In this document: positions 1 to 6,490 of the stretch, piece after piece
Layout of the letters: every line of letters begins with the position of its first letter
How positions within the stretch are numbered: the first letter of the stretch is position 1
From: Oscillospiraceae bacterium
GTDB lineage: Bacteria; Bacillota; Clostridia; Oscillospirales; Ruminococcaceae
Reading direction: 5' to 3'
NCBI GenBank assembly: GCA_024684395.1
Contig: JAIKWY010000147.1
Span: 1 to 37,417, forward strand
Length of the DNA stretch: 37,417 nt
The notes under the pieces: generated by a model
Databases searched by the model: none
Told to the model about the DNA's origin: nothing
The model's input: the letters and a program-made list of their open reading frames with translations, nothing else
Position numbers and translations under genes: made by a program

Positions 1-25
1 TCTTTTCAGATATTTATTCGGGTTC

Positions 26-50
26 CACGGCAGCGCTGCCGTGTGATTTT
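26..50. terminator. Perfect 18-bp palindrome followed by a short T run
   Basis: Bases 26-43 are a perfect palindrome that can fold as a 7-bp stem with a GCGC loop, followed on the plus strand by TGATTTTT. This is the shape of a weak intrinsic terminator for plus-strand transcription entering from the left. No gene is visible in bases 1-25, so what it would terminate is unknown. Confidence 0.3.
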
Positions 51-83
51 TCGTGTGATTTTATTGGAATTTCGTGTGATTTT
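40..83. repeat. Three direct copies of CGTGTGATTTT
   Basis: The 11-mer CGTGTGATTTT occurs at 40-50, 52-62 and 73-83. The heptamer TCGTGTG of the second and third copies recurs in inverted orientation (CACACGA) at 100-106 and again inside the tRNA-Ser fragment at 230-236. A separate 10-bp repeat, CGGTTTGAAC, lies at 88-97 and 108-117. Short repeats beside a tRNA attachment site can be recombinase arm sites; that role is inference. Otherwise bases 1-139 show no gene. Confidence 0.5.
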
Positions 84-139
84 TTGACGGTTTGAACGTC
101 ACACGAGCGGTTTGAACCGAAATCCAACATGACGCAAGA

Positions 140-177
140 AAGCCCATGTTCCGTGGTTTTCCACTAAACATGGGCTT
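140..177 (-). terminator. Intrinsic terminator downstream of the tRNA-Ser end
   Basis: AAGCCCATGTT (140-150) pairs with AACATGGGCTT (167-177), and the inner GTGG/CCAC pair (153-156/161-164) caps the hairpin with a TTTT loop. It lies just past the 3' end of the minus-strand tRNA fragment, so it probably ended the original tRNA transcript. T runs flank both sides and it could work in both directions. Confidence 0.8.
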
Positions 178-184
178 TTCCTCT

Positions 185-245
185 TGGCGGAAAGAGAGGG
201 ATTCGAACCCTCGGTGCGCTATTAACGCACACACGATTTCCAGTC
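185..245 (-). tRNA. tRNA-Ser(GGA) 3' half, the phage attachment-site core
   Basis: On the minus strand this reads as the 3' half of a class II tRNA: anticodon loop CTGGAAA with anticodon GGA (239-241), 3' strand of the anticodon stem (232-236), a long variable arm (about 215-229), a TTCGAA-containing T arm (196-212), acceptor 3' strand TCTTTCC (189-195), discriminator G and an encoded CCA (185-187). The 5' half is missing: only two base pairs of the anticodon stem can form, and the sequence beyond 245 is not tRNA. This is what an attachment-site junction looks like when a phage recombines at an anticodon loop. The host 3' half is left here and an intact tRNA is rebuilt at the other end. The neighbouring integrase supports this. 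The fragment should not be functional. Confidence 0.85.
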
Positions 246-349
246 TGCCCCGTCAAAGTCAAGAATTGCGACATTCGGTTTAAAAAAGGCTGTGTTCCAT
301 GCGATACAAACAGCATGATATAAAACAAACTTAGATAAAATACCGTTTA

Positions 350-369
350 TGTCGTACTGGTGTCGTACT
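350..369. repeat. Tandem TGTCGTACT repeat at the integrase end
   Basis: TGTCGTACT occurs at 350-358 and 361-369, the second copy overlapping the integrase stop codon. The position between att core and integrase fits arm-type integrase binding sites, as known for many tyrosine integrases. Binding is inference. Confidence 0.4.
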
Positions 370-1462
370 AATCCAGCCCCATCTGTCTCCGAAGAACTTC
401 AACGTCATTGTGAACATATACGGAAGAGGTTACAGAAATGTCTGAGTGTCCCATAACGCGCTGAATAGTATAAATATCCACACCGGCTTCACGGAGGAGC
501 GTTCCGAATGTATGCCGCAGTTCATGCGGACTTAAAGCAGGAACATCAAGCTCTGAAGATGCCCGATCCATAAACCGGCTGTGCGCACTCGCATAACCAT
601 ACGGACTTTTTGGCTTATCACCGCCAAGTACATAGGCTCCGGTATGCGGAAGCTCTTTAAGCCAAACAGTAAAATCGTCCGAGATCGGGATCCAGCGATC
701 CGAGCTGACTGACTTCGGTGGTCCCGTCAAAATCTTCCCTTTGGTCTGCGTAACCGCTCTTTGGATGTGTATCAGCCTATGATCAGTGTCGATGTCATCC
801 CATTGCAAGCCAAGCAGTTCGGAACGGCGCACACCTGTTTCCAGCATAATCACCACACCATACTGTCCGCAGGATTTTGCAAACTGTTCTACTTTATCTG
901 CCTCTTCCCGGCTATATGTCTTCCGCTCGCACTTCTCAGCTGTCTGCTGGTACTTGATTCCCTTGACCGGATTTTTATAGCACAAATCATTATCAATCGC
1001 GGCATCAAACATACTCTTCAGGATGATCTTCTGCTTGTCCAACGTGGATCTTGCAAGCGGTTCTCCGTCCTGGGTACGCACCTCATTGAAGTATCGTTGA
1101 ATGTCGATCTGCCGGATCTCTGTCAACAAAGCCCTTCCGAAGAACGGTATCAGGTATTTTTCGATATTGGATCTGTAGGTGAAGTTGTATGTATGCTCCT
1201 TGACTGTCCCTTTCTTATATGTCTCAAGCCACTTGTATGCCCATTTCTCAAAGGTCATGTGCTTCGGCTCCGGGGTCTCCCCCGTGATCTCCTGCACGGA
1301 CCGGCTGATCTTGTACTGCTCGGCTTTAGCTCTGGCATCTGCCTTGCTGACGGAGCTGTAGAAGCTCTTGCGGATCAGACTGCCGTCGAAGCTCTTGCCG
1401 ATCGTGATCTTGACCTCGTAGACCTTGCCGTGATTCGGCTTTTCTTTGCGTGGTCTGCCCAT
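368..1462 (-). CDS. int: Phage tyrosine integrase
   Basis: Site-specific recombinase that inserts and excises the phage at the adjacent tRNA-Ser site. The 364-residue length is normal for Int of Gram-positive phages and Tn916-like elements. Residues about 12-52 resemble the AP2-like arm-binding domain, about 68-165 form the SAM-like core-binding domain, and the catalytic domain follows. The full catalytic set is visible: R212 (in TGVRRSE), K250, H313 and R316 (HELRH), H339 (MGHSD) and the nucleophile Y349. The start at 1462 has an upstream AGGAGG-type site on the minus strand. It is the outermost gene of the lysogeny module and transcribes toward the att core. The C-terminus ends right at the tandem TGTCGTACT repeat. 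Function is secure; exact crossover point is not. Confidence 0.97.
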   Translation of the reverse strand: MGRPRKEKPNHGKVYEVKITIGKSFDGSLIRKSFYSSVSKADARAKAEQYKISRSVQEITGETPEPKHMTFEKWAYKWLETYKKGTVKEHTYNFTYRSNIEKYLIPFFGRALLTEIRQIDIQRYFNEVRTQDGEPLARSTLDKQKIILKSMFDAAIDNDLCYKNPVKGIKYQQTAEKCERKTYSREEADKVEQFAKSCGQYGVVIMLETGVRRSELLGLQWDDIDTDHRLIHIQRAVTQTKGKILTGPPKSVSSDRWIPISDDFTVWLKELPHTGAYVLGGDKPKSPYGYASAHSRFMDRASSELDVPALSPHELRHTFGTLLREAGVDIYTIQRVMGHSDISVTSSVYVHNDVEVLRRQMGLD

Positions 1463-1480
1463 AGTGATCCCTCCTTATAC

Positions 1481-1510
1481 TTGACAAGACAAATGGAATT
1501 GTGGTATAAT
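1481..1510 (+). promoter_or_regulatory. Consensus promoter between integrase and the next gene
   Basis: TTGACA (1481-1486) and TATAAT (1505-1510) are separated by 18 bases on the plus strand. No plus-strand gene follows; only a dyad and an intrinsic terminator do, so the product should be a short untranslated RNA. Confidence 0.7.
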
Positions 1511-1511
1511 G

Positions 1512-1587
1512 AGGATGTTCTGAGGGTGCAATCTTAGAACATCCTACATAGTCCGCCTCGGTGTTGCAAGCGCCGGGGCGGATTTTT
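1512..1587 (+). ncRNA. Candidate small RNA or leader: dyad plus intrinsic terminator
   Basis: A strong dyad, AGGATGTTCT (1512-1521) with AGAACATCCT (1536-1545), extends inward by G-U and A-U pairs to a six-base loop. It is followed by a 10-bp GC-rich stem (1552-1561/1573-1582) and a T run at 1583-1587, an intrinsic plus-strand terminator. From the promoter at 1481-1510 the expected start is about 1516-1518, so the RNA would be only about 70 nt. Because the left dyad arm begins before that start, the dyad may instead be an operator over the start site. There is no coding frame of note. The terminator abuts the stop codon of the converging minus-strand gene at 1586. Confidence 0.55.
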
Positions 1588-2089
1588 ATTGTTTTATATG
1601 CTTTTGCTTTAGCAAGGACAGTTTTTGATTTAGATAATTGATCGTACTTTTATCCATCTGGTCAAAATATAATTCCAGTTGTTTCTCGATCTTCTCAATA
1701 TTAGATAGTTTGGATTTATCGGTCTTTGTTGCAGTCAGCTTCTGATCCGCTTTGTCGTATATTCTATCTATTAGATTATGGATTGCCGACTGTTTCTTTT
1801 GACGCATCGTTACTAAAAATACGCTTGGTCTATCACCAGAGAGTTTAACATGCCGTTCCATTTTCGCCAATTCTTTTAATCGATAAATTGCAAACCCATA
1901 TCTTTCAAAGAATACATCTGGATTTGTAGTGGAATTGATTAGATTTACACTTTCACGCACCTGTTTAAGCAGCTGAGGGGCAAGAAACTGGGCTTCTGTT
2001 TTAGTGTATCCTATTTTTCGTGGCAACCCCTTAGCGTATTTTTCGTCATCTTCATCTGGGAATGGCTTGACCCCGTCGAACAGTCCCAT
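1586..2089 (-). CDS. Unknown lysogeny-module protein
   Basis: I do not recognise this 167-residue protein. It begins MGLFDGVKPFPDEDDEKYAKG, is charged and lysine-rich, and its second half (about residues 85-165) looks helical and coiled-coil-prone with many K, E, Q and L. There is no signal peptide or membrane segment. The start has a strong AGGAGGTG site on the minus strand. It lies between the integrase and the ImmA-like gene and is transcribed with the lysogeny genes, a slot where phages often keep genes expressed in the lysogen, including superinfection exclusion. That role is only a positional guess. Confidence 0.8.
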   Translation of the reverse strand: MGLFDGVKPFPDEDDEKYAKGLPRKIGYTKTEAQFLAPQLLKQVRESVNLINSTTNPDVFFERYGFAIYRLKELAKMERHVKLSGDRPSVFLVTMRQKKQSAIHNLIDRIYDKADQKLTATKTDKSKLSNIEKIEKQLELYFDQMDKSTINYLNQKLSLLKQKHIKQ

Positions 2090-2159
2090 AAAAACACCTC
2101 CTGCTTACATGCTCAACTAATAAACGCCTCCAGCATTGCTTGATTGCGGAATGAGTTTC

Positions 2160-2750
2160 CTAATAGCCATAAATCTCCCGCAAGCTATAACCTGTAATGG
2201 AACAATAACTCCTGTCTCTTACATATTCTATCAAATCTTTGCGAGCATAGTAAAGGTCAGAACCAAAGTATTGAACAGCGATATTGGCCATTGGGGCGCT
2301 GATGCAGAATGATTTCATATATTCTTCCGGCGTGGTCAACTTTCCTTCCTGGATAACCGGAACAGGGCATAAAAGATTGCGCGCAAAACAATTAGCTTCG
2401 CTATCAGAAACTTTATCATCCTCACAGTGCCCGAGACGAATATGTCCTAACTCGTGGGCAAGAACAAATCTTATTGTTTCCTCGCATTTTAAGTTATTAT
2501 AAAAAATAAGACTTTTTCCGGTGGTACAATCAATAATGCTAAATCCTAACTCACTTGAGGCAATATTGTAAGCAAACTTATTATGTGTGCACCCCATCTG
2601 TTCAGCAGCTTGGGTGTAAGTTTTAACAGAAATCTTACTATCATTTTCAATAATCTGAAAAATGTCGATGACAGGGTACGCACCTGTATATTTTTGTAGT
2701 TCAGTATATGCCGCATTCGTCGCACGTTTATAATCAGGATTCCTCGTCAT
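2160..2750 (-). CDS. ImmA/IrrE-family zinc metallopeptidase
   Basis: This is an ImmA/IrrE-family peptidase (196 residues). In ICEBs1 and related phages such enzymes cleave the partner repressor and so trigger induction. The zinc motif H99-E-L-G-H103 is visible in LAHELGHIRLGH, and E118 in SEANCFARNLLCP is the probable third ligand, arranged as in the family. Its start overlaps the end of the repressor gene by 17 bases, and an AGGAGG site sits inside that gene, so the two are translationally coupled. The pairing strongly suggests the repressor is its substrate. It is cytoplasmic, with no signal or membrane segment. Confidence 0.93.
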   Translation of the reverse strand: MTRNPDYKRATNAAYTELQKYTGAYPVIDIFQIIENDSKISVKTYTQAAEQMGCTHNKFAYNIASSELGFSIIDCTTGKSLIFYNNLKCEETIRFVLAHELGHIRLGHCEDDKVSDSEANCFARNLLCPVPVIQEGKLTTPEEYMKSFCISAPMANIAVQYFGSDLYYARKDLIEYVRDRSYCSITGYSLREIYGY

Positions 2751-3471
2751 CCTTAAACTCCTCCTTAAACATGAGCTTTGCCATGTCGAGCAGCTTCTTT
2801 CTGTTCTCCGGGCTTAGTTTTTTAGCATTGCGGTTCAATATAATGAGATTTTCGTCTTCGGGTTCGGAGACGTTTTGTGTTTTAGATGCATAAGCATAAT
2901 AATCGGCTCTGTCCGCATCTTCGGCTTCTTGCCGCATCTTTTCAAATCCGTCAATATCATTCTGCCACTCCGGGGGAACAGGATATTCTGGTTCATATAG
3001 AGCGTGATCGAACAAAACCTGCTTTACAGTAGTACCTAAATACTCACACAATTTCATGGCTTCTTCATATGAAATGGGATCTCCACCATACTCACATTCC
3101 TTATACTGCTCTGTGGTAAGCCCGATTTCTTTCGCCATTTCTTCTGTCGTGACATCTTGTTCTTCGCGTAATTCCTTTAGCAGCCCACAAAAATCATAAG
3201 GTGCATTTAAATGCTCATTGTATAACAAATCCCACGAGTTGTAGCATTCAAGTAATTCTTGCTTTGTTCGGAATCGAGTTTCGCCAGAAAGCCAACCCAT
3301 CGACACGCCAAAGAAAGCAGCTATGCTTGGAAGATATTTATTGTACGACTGGCTTGTTCCTTTTTTCCACTGTGAAAACGTACTTTTGTCAACACCCAAA
3401 TAATCGGTTAAGTCCTTCTGCGATATTTTTCTTTCCGTTAGTAATAGAGAAATCCTGTCTAATGTGCCCAT
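2734..3471 (-). CDS. Phage repressor with two XRE-type HTH domains
   Basis: Probable lysogenic repressor. I chose the ATG at 3471 (245 residues) because GAAGGTGAT lies just upstream; a longer in-frame start at 3504 lacks a good site and would read through operator 1's edge. Residues about 5-65 form a Cro/CI-type HTH (KISQKDLTDYLGVDKSTFSQWKKG). Residues about 95-155 form a second XRE-like helical unit (TTEEMAKEIGLTTEQYKE). The C-terminal part is charged and lacks the Ser/Lys self-cleaving peptidase of LexA/CI repressors. This fits relief by the overlapping ImmA-type peptidase or by the antirepressor. TTGAG-N5-CTCAA operators lie immediately upstream. Two HTH domains in one chain could allow one molecule to hold two half-sites; this is inference. 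Confidence 0.9.
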   Translation of the reverse strand: MGTLDRISLLLTERKISQKDLTDYLGVDKSTFSQWKKGTSQSYNKYLPSIAAFFGVSMGWLSGETRFRTKQELLECYNSWDLLYNEHLNAPYDFCGLLKELREEQDVTTEEMAKEIGLTTEQYKECEYGGDPISYEEAMKLCEYLGTTVKQVLFDHALYEPEYPVPPEWQNDIDGFEKMRQEAEDADRADYYAYASKTQNVSEPEDENLIILNRNAKKLSPENRKKLLDMAKLMFKEEFKDDEES

Positions 3472-3506
3472 AATATCACCTTCATTTTTGTGCACGCCAA
3501 ACAAAG

Positions 3507-3584
3507 TTGAGAAAATCTCAATCTAACTATTGACAATTGATGAAAAATCAACTATAATAAAAATGCGAGTTGAGGAAGTCTCAA
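3507..3584. promoter_or_regulatory. Operator pair TTGAG-N5-CTCAA
   Basis: Two 15-bp palindromes with the same half-sites lie at 3507-3521 and 3570-3584; both extend to GTTGAG...CTCAATC. A matching half-site with the same flank (ACTTCCTCAAC) lies at 3674-3684. Another palindrome, TCAAC-T-GTTGA, is at 3689-3699. The pair brackets the plus-strand promoter, as repressor operators would. Binding protein inferred from context: the repressor at 2734-3471, with the HTH proteins at 3739 and 3966 as rivals. Confidence 0.75.
3530..3558 (+). promoter_or_regulatory. Rightward early promoter
   Basis: Perfect TTGACA (3530-3535) and TATAAT (3553-3558) with a 17-base spacer. The expected start is about 3565, inside or next to operator 2 (3570-3584), and operator 1 (3507-3521) sits just upstream. 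It would drive the early operon from 3739 with a leader of about 170 bases. Confidence 0.85.
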
Positions 3585-3663
3585 TCAATTGTAAGGCGTA
3601 AATAGTTATTTTAGAATCTGATACTTTTAGCGGGGTTTCAGTTTCTTCAACTTCTATATTCTT

Positions 3664-3692
3664 ATAGTACCATACTTCCTCAACTTTGTCAA
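3664..3692 (-). promoter_or_regulatory. Leftward repressor promoter facing the early promoter
   Basis: On the minus strand, TTGACA (complement of 3687-3692) and TACTAT (complement of 3664-3669) are 17 bases apart, with a TGG extended -10. The half-operator 3674-3684 is in its spacer. Transcription would run left over the rightward promoter and reach the repressor start at 3471. The two promoters therefore converge. Confidence 0.65.
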
Positions 3693-3738
3693 CTGTTGAA
3701 AGTGATTGTTATTTGAATTTGTTAGGAGGTGACAAAAT

Positions 3739-3969
3739 ATGTTTTCAAATTTTAGACAAGATGCTAAAACACTTGCAAAAGCGAACCATCTCACCTATGC
3801 AATGATTGCTAAACAGGCAGGAATTGAAGAAAGCACAATCAAGGCTTTTATGTGTGGCGCGAATGACAGCCGTCGCGTAGCTGAGAAGATTGCAGACGTA
3901 CTTGGTAGAACGCTTGTCTACAGCAATGGCTTTTACATGCTGGCAGATACAAAGGAGGCTAACGAATGA
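3739..3969 (+). CDS. Small Cro-like HTH protein
   Basis: First gene of the early operon, 76 residues, with an AGGAGGTGAC site upstream. An XRE-like helix-turn-helix is visible at about residues 18-45 (TYAMIAKQAGIEESTIKAFM), and the remainder is a short wing-like tail. Position opposite the repressor and behind the operator-flanked promoter is that of Cro, so it probably binds the same operators and limits repressor synthesis. Its start lies downstream of both converging promoters. It overlaps the next gene by four bases (ATGA). Confidence 0.85.
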   Translation: MFSNFRQDAKTLAKANHLTYAMIAKQAGIEESTIKAFMCGANDSRRVAEKIADVLGRTLVYSNGFYMLADTKEANE

Positions 3970-4202
3970 TTGCACTAAGAGCTTTACGATACGCGCGAGG
4001 AATGACACAGCGACAGGTAGCTGATGCCATCGGCGTATCTGCGACCTCAATCACTCAGTACGAATCCGGAGACCGTGAACCCAGCATCGACAAGCTAAAA
4101 AAGCTTGCTGCTCTTTTCGACTGCACGATCGACGAGCTGGTGAACGGCAAAACCAAGAAGAAGGTAATTGTAAGAAGGAGGAAAAATAAATGCATGAAGT
4201 AA
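3966..4202 (+). CDS. XRE-family HTH regulator
   Basis: A 78-residue protein with a textbook XRE HTH: MTQRQVADAIGVSATSITQY at about residues 14-33, followed by ESGDREPSIDKLKKLAALFDCTIDEL. The C-terminal tail is strongly basic (KTKKKVIVRRRKNK). It starts in ATGA overlap with the preceding Cro-like gene and its end overlaps the antirepressor start, so the three are coupled. It is a second early regulator. Whether it acts at the same operators or on later promoters cannot be told from sequence. Confidence 0.9.
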   Translation: MIALRALRYARGMTQRQVADAIGVSATSITQYESGDREPSIDKLKKLAALFDCTIDELVNGKTKKKVIVRRRKNKCMK

Positions 4203-4948
4203 TCCTCGTCAACTATGACGACGCCGCCCACCCGAGCGTATCGGGCAGAGAGCTGCACGAAGCGCTGGGAGTGGAAACCAGATACAACGACTGGTTCAAG
4301 AGAATGTGCGAATACGGTTTTTCAGAGGGCGAGGACTTTTACTCATTTTTGAGTAAAACCCCCGAAGGAGGCAGACCGGCGACAGACCACGCACTCTCCA
4401 TTCCGATGGCAAAAGAGATTTGTATGCTCCAGCGTACTGAGAAGGGAAAGGAAATCCGGCGCTACTTCATCTCTGTTGAGGAGCAATGGAACTCTCCGGA
4501 GGCGATCATGGCAAGGGCGCTGAGAATCGCAGACCAGAATCTGGAGAAGGCAAAGATTCAGATCAAGACCTTACAGGTCGAGAATTCGTCCCTGACCGTG
4601 GACAACCAGATCATGAAGCCGAAAGCCGACTACTTTGACGAGCTGGTAGACCGTAATTTGCTCACTAATATCCGCGACACCGCAAAGGAGCTTGGCGTCA
4701 AGCAGAACCAGTTTGTGACGTTCCTGCTTGAAAAGAAGTATATGTACCGTGACAAGAAAGGTAAGCTCAAGCCGTATGCCAAGCATGTCGAGGAAGGCGT
4801 TTTTGAGCTAAAAGAGTTTTCCAACGAAAAGACCGGCTTTTCCGATACGCAGACCCTCATCACGCCGAAAGGACGAGAGACATTCCGGTTACTGTTTATC
4901 CCAGAGCATGCAAACAAGAAGCCTGCAAAAAGCAAGAAAACGAAATGA
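4190..4948 (+). CDS. AntA/AntB-KilAC phage antirepressor
   Basis: A 252-residue early protein with the classic two-part build. Residues about 12-85 are the AntA/AntB domain (SGRELHEALGVETRYNDWFK, then EDFYSF and MAKEICMLQRTEKGKEIRRYFI). A coiled segment at about 95-125 follows. Residues about 135-240 are the KilAC DNA-binding domain (FDELVDRNLLTNIRDTAKEL, QNQFVTFLLEKKYMYRD). Antirepressors of this family antagonise phage repressors. The AntA/AntB name comes from P1/P7, where the genes are controlled by antisense RNA. The RBS AAGGAGGAAAAATAA lies in the tail of the preceding gene. Its target is presumably the repressor at 2734-3471. Confidence 0.93.
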   Translation: MHEVILVNYDDAAHPSVSGRELHEALGVETRYNDWFKRMCEYGFSEGEDFYSFLSKTPEGGRPATDHALSIPMAKEICMLQRTEKGKEIRRYFISVEEQWNSPEAIMARALRIADQNLEKAKIQIKTLQVENSSLTVDNQIMKPKADYFDELVDRNLLTNIRDTAKELGVKQNQFVTFLLEKKYMYRDKKGKLKPYAKHVEEGVFELKEFSNEKTGFSDTQTLITPKGRETFRLLFIPEHANKKPAKSKKTK

Positions 4949-4986
4949 AAGACAGCATGAGCTCATAATGAAAGGAGTCCTGACCT

Positions 4987-5247
4987 ATGACACCCGACCA
5001 GAAGATCACCGAATTTCTTGCGGAGGATACCGCAAAGCTCGCCGAGATCATCGAGAAGTACCCGTTGCAGATCCCTGTCCCGGTTCTTGCAGAGCTGTTC
5101 GGCTGCCATCAGGACACGCTCCGGAACGCATTGCAGGAGCAGGGGCTGCTCGGCATCGCTGAACGCAGGCCGGGTAAGCTCAACCGGGGATTTGTCGTCC
5201 CCACCGCACACTTCGTCCGCTGGTATATGTGCCAGTGGAGATTTTGA
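4987..5247 (+). CDS. Small HTH-like early protein
   Basis: An 86-residue protein of no family I can name. The segment VPVLAELFGCHQDTLRNAL (about residues 32-50) looks like a helix-turn-helix, and the C-terminus is aromatic and basic. RBS AAAGGAGTC precedes the ATG. It sits in the early operon between the antirepressor and an acidic small protein. It may be a DNA-binding accessory factor; that is a weak inference. Confidence 0.75.
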   Translation: MTPDQKITEFLAEDTAKLAEIIEKYPLQIPVPVLAELFGCHQDTLRNALQEQGLLGIAERRPGKLNRGFVVPTAHFVRWYMCQWRF

Positions 5248-5261
5248 AAGGAGAAAAACAC

Positions 5262-5669
5262 ATGAACATGAAGAACATCCCGGAGGATAAGAAGATCGAG
5301 CTGCTGAAAGCGCTCCAGGACATCGTCGGAAAACTCAGTGAGATCGAGGAAGAGGCAAAAACACCCGAGGAGCACAAGCTGCCCGCCGAGCTGGAAGCTG
5401 CCATTGAGGAGCTCCACGAGCTTGCCGAGAAGCGCGACAAGACGTTTGTGATGGCGATGAAAGTGTTCGATGATGCCGAAGCATCCGGGCGAGTACTTTC
5501 GTGCTACGGGACTGTATTCAAGCAACTCGAACTGGTTTGTGATATCATCGAGCAGATAGCAGCAGCATGCGACAAGTCCGCCGTTGAGATCCTCAAAGAC
5601 CTCACCAAGCTCATGCTGATGCGTGAAATGCTTTCGGATGATGAGGAGGGCGACGATGCTTCTGAGTGA
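5262..5669 (+). CDS. Unknown acidic early protein
   Basis: The ATG at 5262 is chosen because AAAGGAG lies eight bases upstream; an in-frame ATG at 5229 would sit inside the previous gene with no site. The product has 135 residues, very rich in E, K, L and A in the first half (helical, coiled-coil-prone), with a hydrophobic helix near LELVCDIIEQIAAACDK and an acidic end. I do not recognise it. It overlaps the next gene by 14 bases. Confidence 0.75.
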   Translation: MNMKNIPEDKKIELLKALQDIVGKLSEIEEEAKTPEEHKLPAELEAAIEELHELAEKRDKTFVMAMKVFDDAEASGRVLSCYGTVFKQLELVCDIIEQIAAACDKSAVEILKDLTKLMLMREMLSDDEEGDDASE

Positions 5670-6021
5670 GTTCGAGAACCACACCGACATCTTCCCCGAT
5701 GCGATCACCTACGAGGAGATCGAGCGGGAGTACATGAACGAGCGGTGGGAGAGCAAGGCGCAGTTCTGCGCTGCGTACAAGTTCAATGAGGGCGGTCTGG
5801 CCGAGAAGATCCAGCGTGCAGCCAATGACCGGCTGATCGAGCTGGGCGAGGGCGCAACGCCCAAGGCACGCAAGACCCGCATGAAGATGGCCGAGACGAT
5901 CAAGGAGCTGACCGACGAGCTGGAGACCATCGAGGGCGCCTACGAGAAGGTCCTGAAGGACATGCTCAGCCCGAGCCTGGTCAGCATGATCCAGAAGCGG
6001 GTGCGGGAGGAGCTGCGGTGA
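5656..6021 (+). CDS. Unknown helical early protein
   Basis: A start at ATG 5656 with GGAGGG upstream gives 121 residues. It is charged and mostly helical (MKMAETIKELTDELETIEGA is coiled-coil-like). The segment WESKAQFCAAYKFNEGGLAE resembles a short recognition-helix region but not a known family. It starts inside the 3' end of the preceding gene and its end overlaps the following GTG start. Function unknown. Confidence 0.75.
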   Translation: MLLSEFENHTDIFPDAITYEEIEREYMNERWESKAQFCAAYKFNEGGLAEKIQRAANDRLIELGEGATPKARKTRMKMAETIKELTDELETIEGAYEKVLKDMLSPSLVSMIQKRVREELR

Positions 6022-6233
6022 GCGACTTCAGAGAAGAGCTTTCCCGTCTGATCTGTCGGGAGAAGCAGAAGCGGACGACGTTCCGGCAGCTGCACGAGGA
6101 GACAAGCATCTCGCACGGCGTCATCGAAAAGATGATGTATAAGTATGGTGATCTGCGGCTCAGCACGGTGCTGGCTGTATTGGATGCGACCGGCTACGAG
6201 CTGGTCATTCGCAAGAAGGAGGAATCACAATGA
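6018..6233 (+). CDS. Small Cro-like HTH early protein
   Basis: A 71-residue ORF starting at GTG 6018, with GGGAGGAG upstream, overlapping the previous stop (GTGA). The stretch TFRQLHEETSISHGVIEKMM (about residues 21-40) followed by LRLSTVLAVLDATGYELVI looks like a minimal XRE-type HTH with its fourth and fifth helices. It is the third small HTH candidate of the early operon. It overlaps the next gene by four bases. Confidence 0.7.
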   Translation: MSDFREELSRLICREKQKRTTFRQLHEETSISHGVIEKMMYKYGDLRLSTVLAVLDATGYELVIRKKEESQ

Positions 6234-6490
6234 CTACAGTTTTAGGAGCGCTTGCCACACTGTTCACGGCGCTGGCATATGTCATGGCAGCCGTTCTGGC
6301 ATGTGTTGCGATCGCAGTGTTGATCGAGCAGCGCAACGCAAGGCGGCAGGCAATCAAGGCAGCCAAGGCGGAGCAGCAGAGACGCTGGGCGGAGATGGTG
6401 GCAGTCGCCAAGCTGATGCAGGAGCAGAAGGACGAGACATTTGAACGTGCCGTATGGTACGGACGCATTGAGGATCGGAGGGCGCAGTGA
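6230..6490 (+). CDS. Small single-pass membrane protein
   Basis: An 86-residue protein. Residues about 4-32 are a continuous hydrophobic segment (GALATLFTALAYVMAAVLAC onward), then a basic turn (EQRNARRQAIKAAK) and a long charged helix likely to be coiled coil in the cytoplasm. It starts in overlap with the previous gene after AAGGAGGAA. Role unknown. Small early membrane proteins of phages sometimes act in membrane anchoring of replication or superinfection exclusion, but nothing here decides. Confidence 0.75.
   Translation: MTTVLGALATLFTALAYVMAAVLACVAIAVLIEQRNARRQAIKAAKAEQQRRWAEMVAVAKLMQEQKDETFERAVWYGRIEDRRAQ

Noticed and set aside
40-106. A CRISPR array
   Set aside because: The repeats are only 11 bases, the spacing is irregular (1 and 10 bases between copies), and no cas gene is in the window.
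761-1537. A 258-residue plus-strand open frame
   Set aside because: It lies entirely antisense to the integrase and the integrase leader, has no ribosome-binding site, and its translation shows no protein-like pattern.
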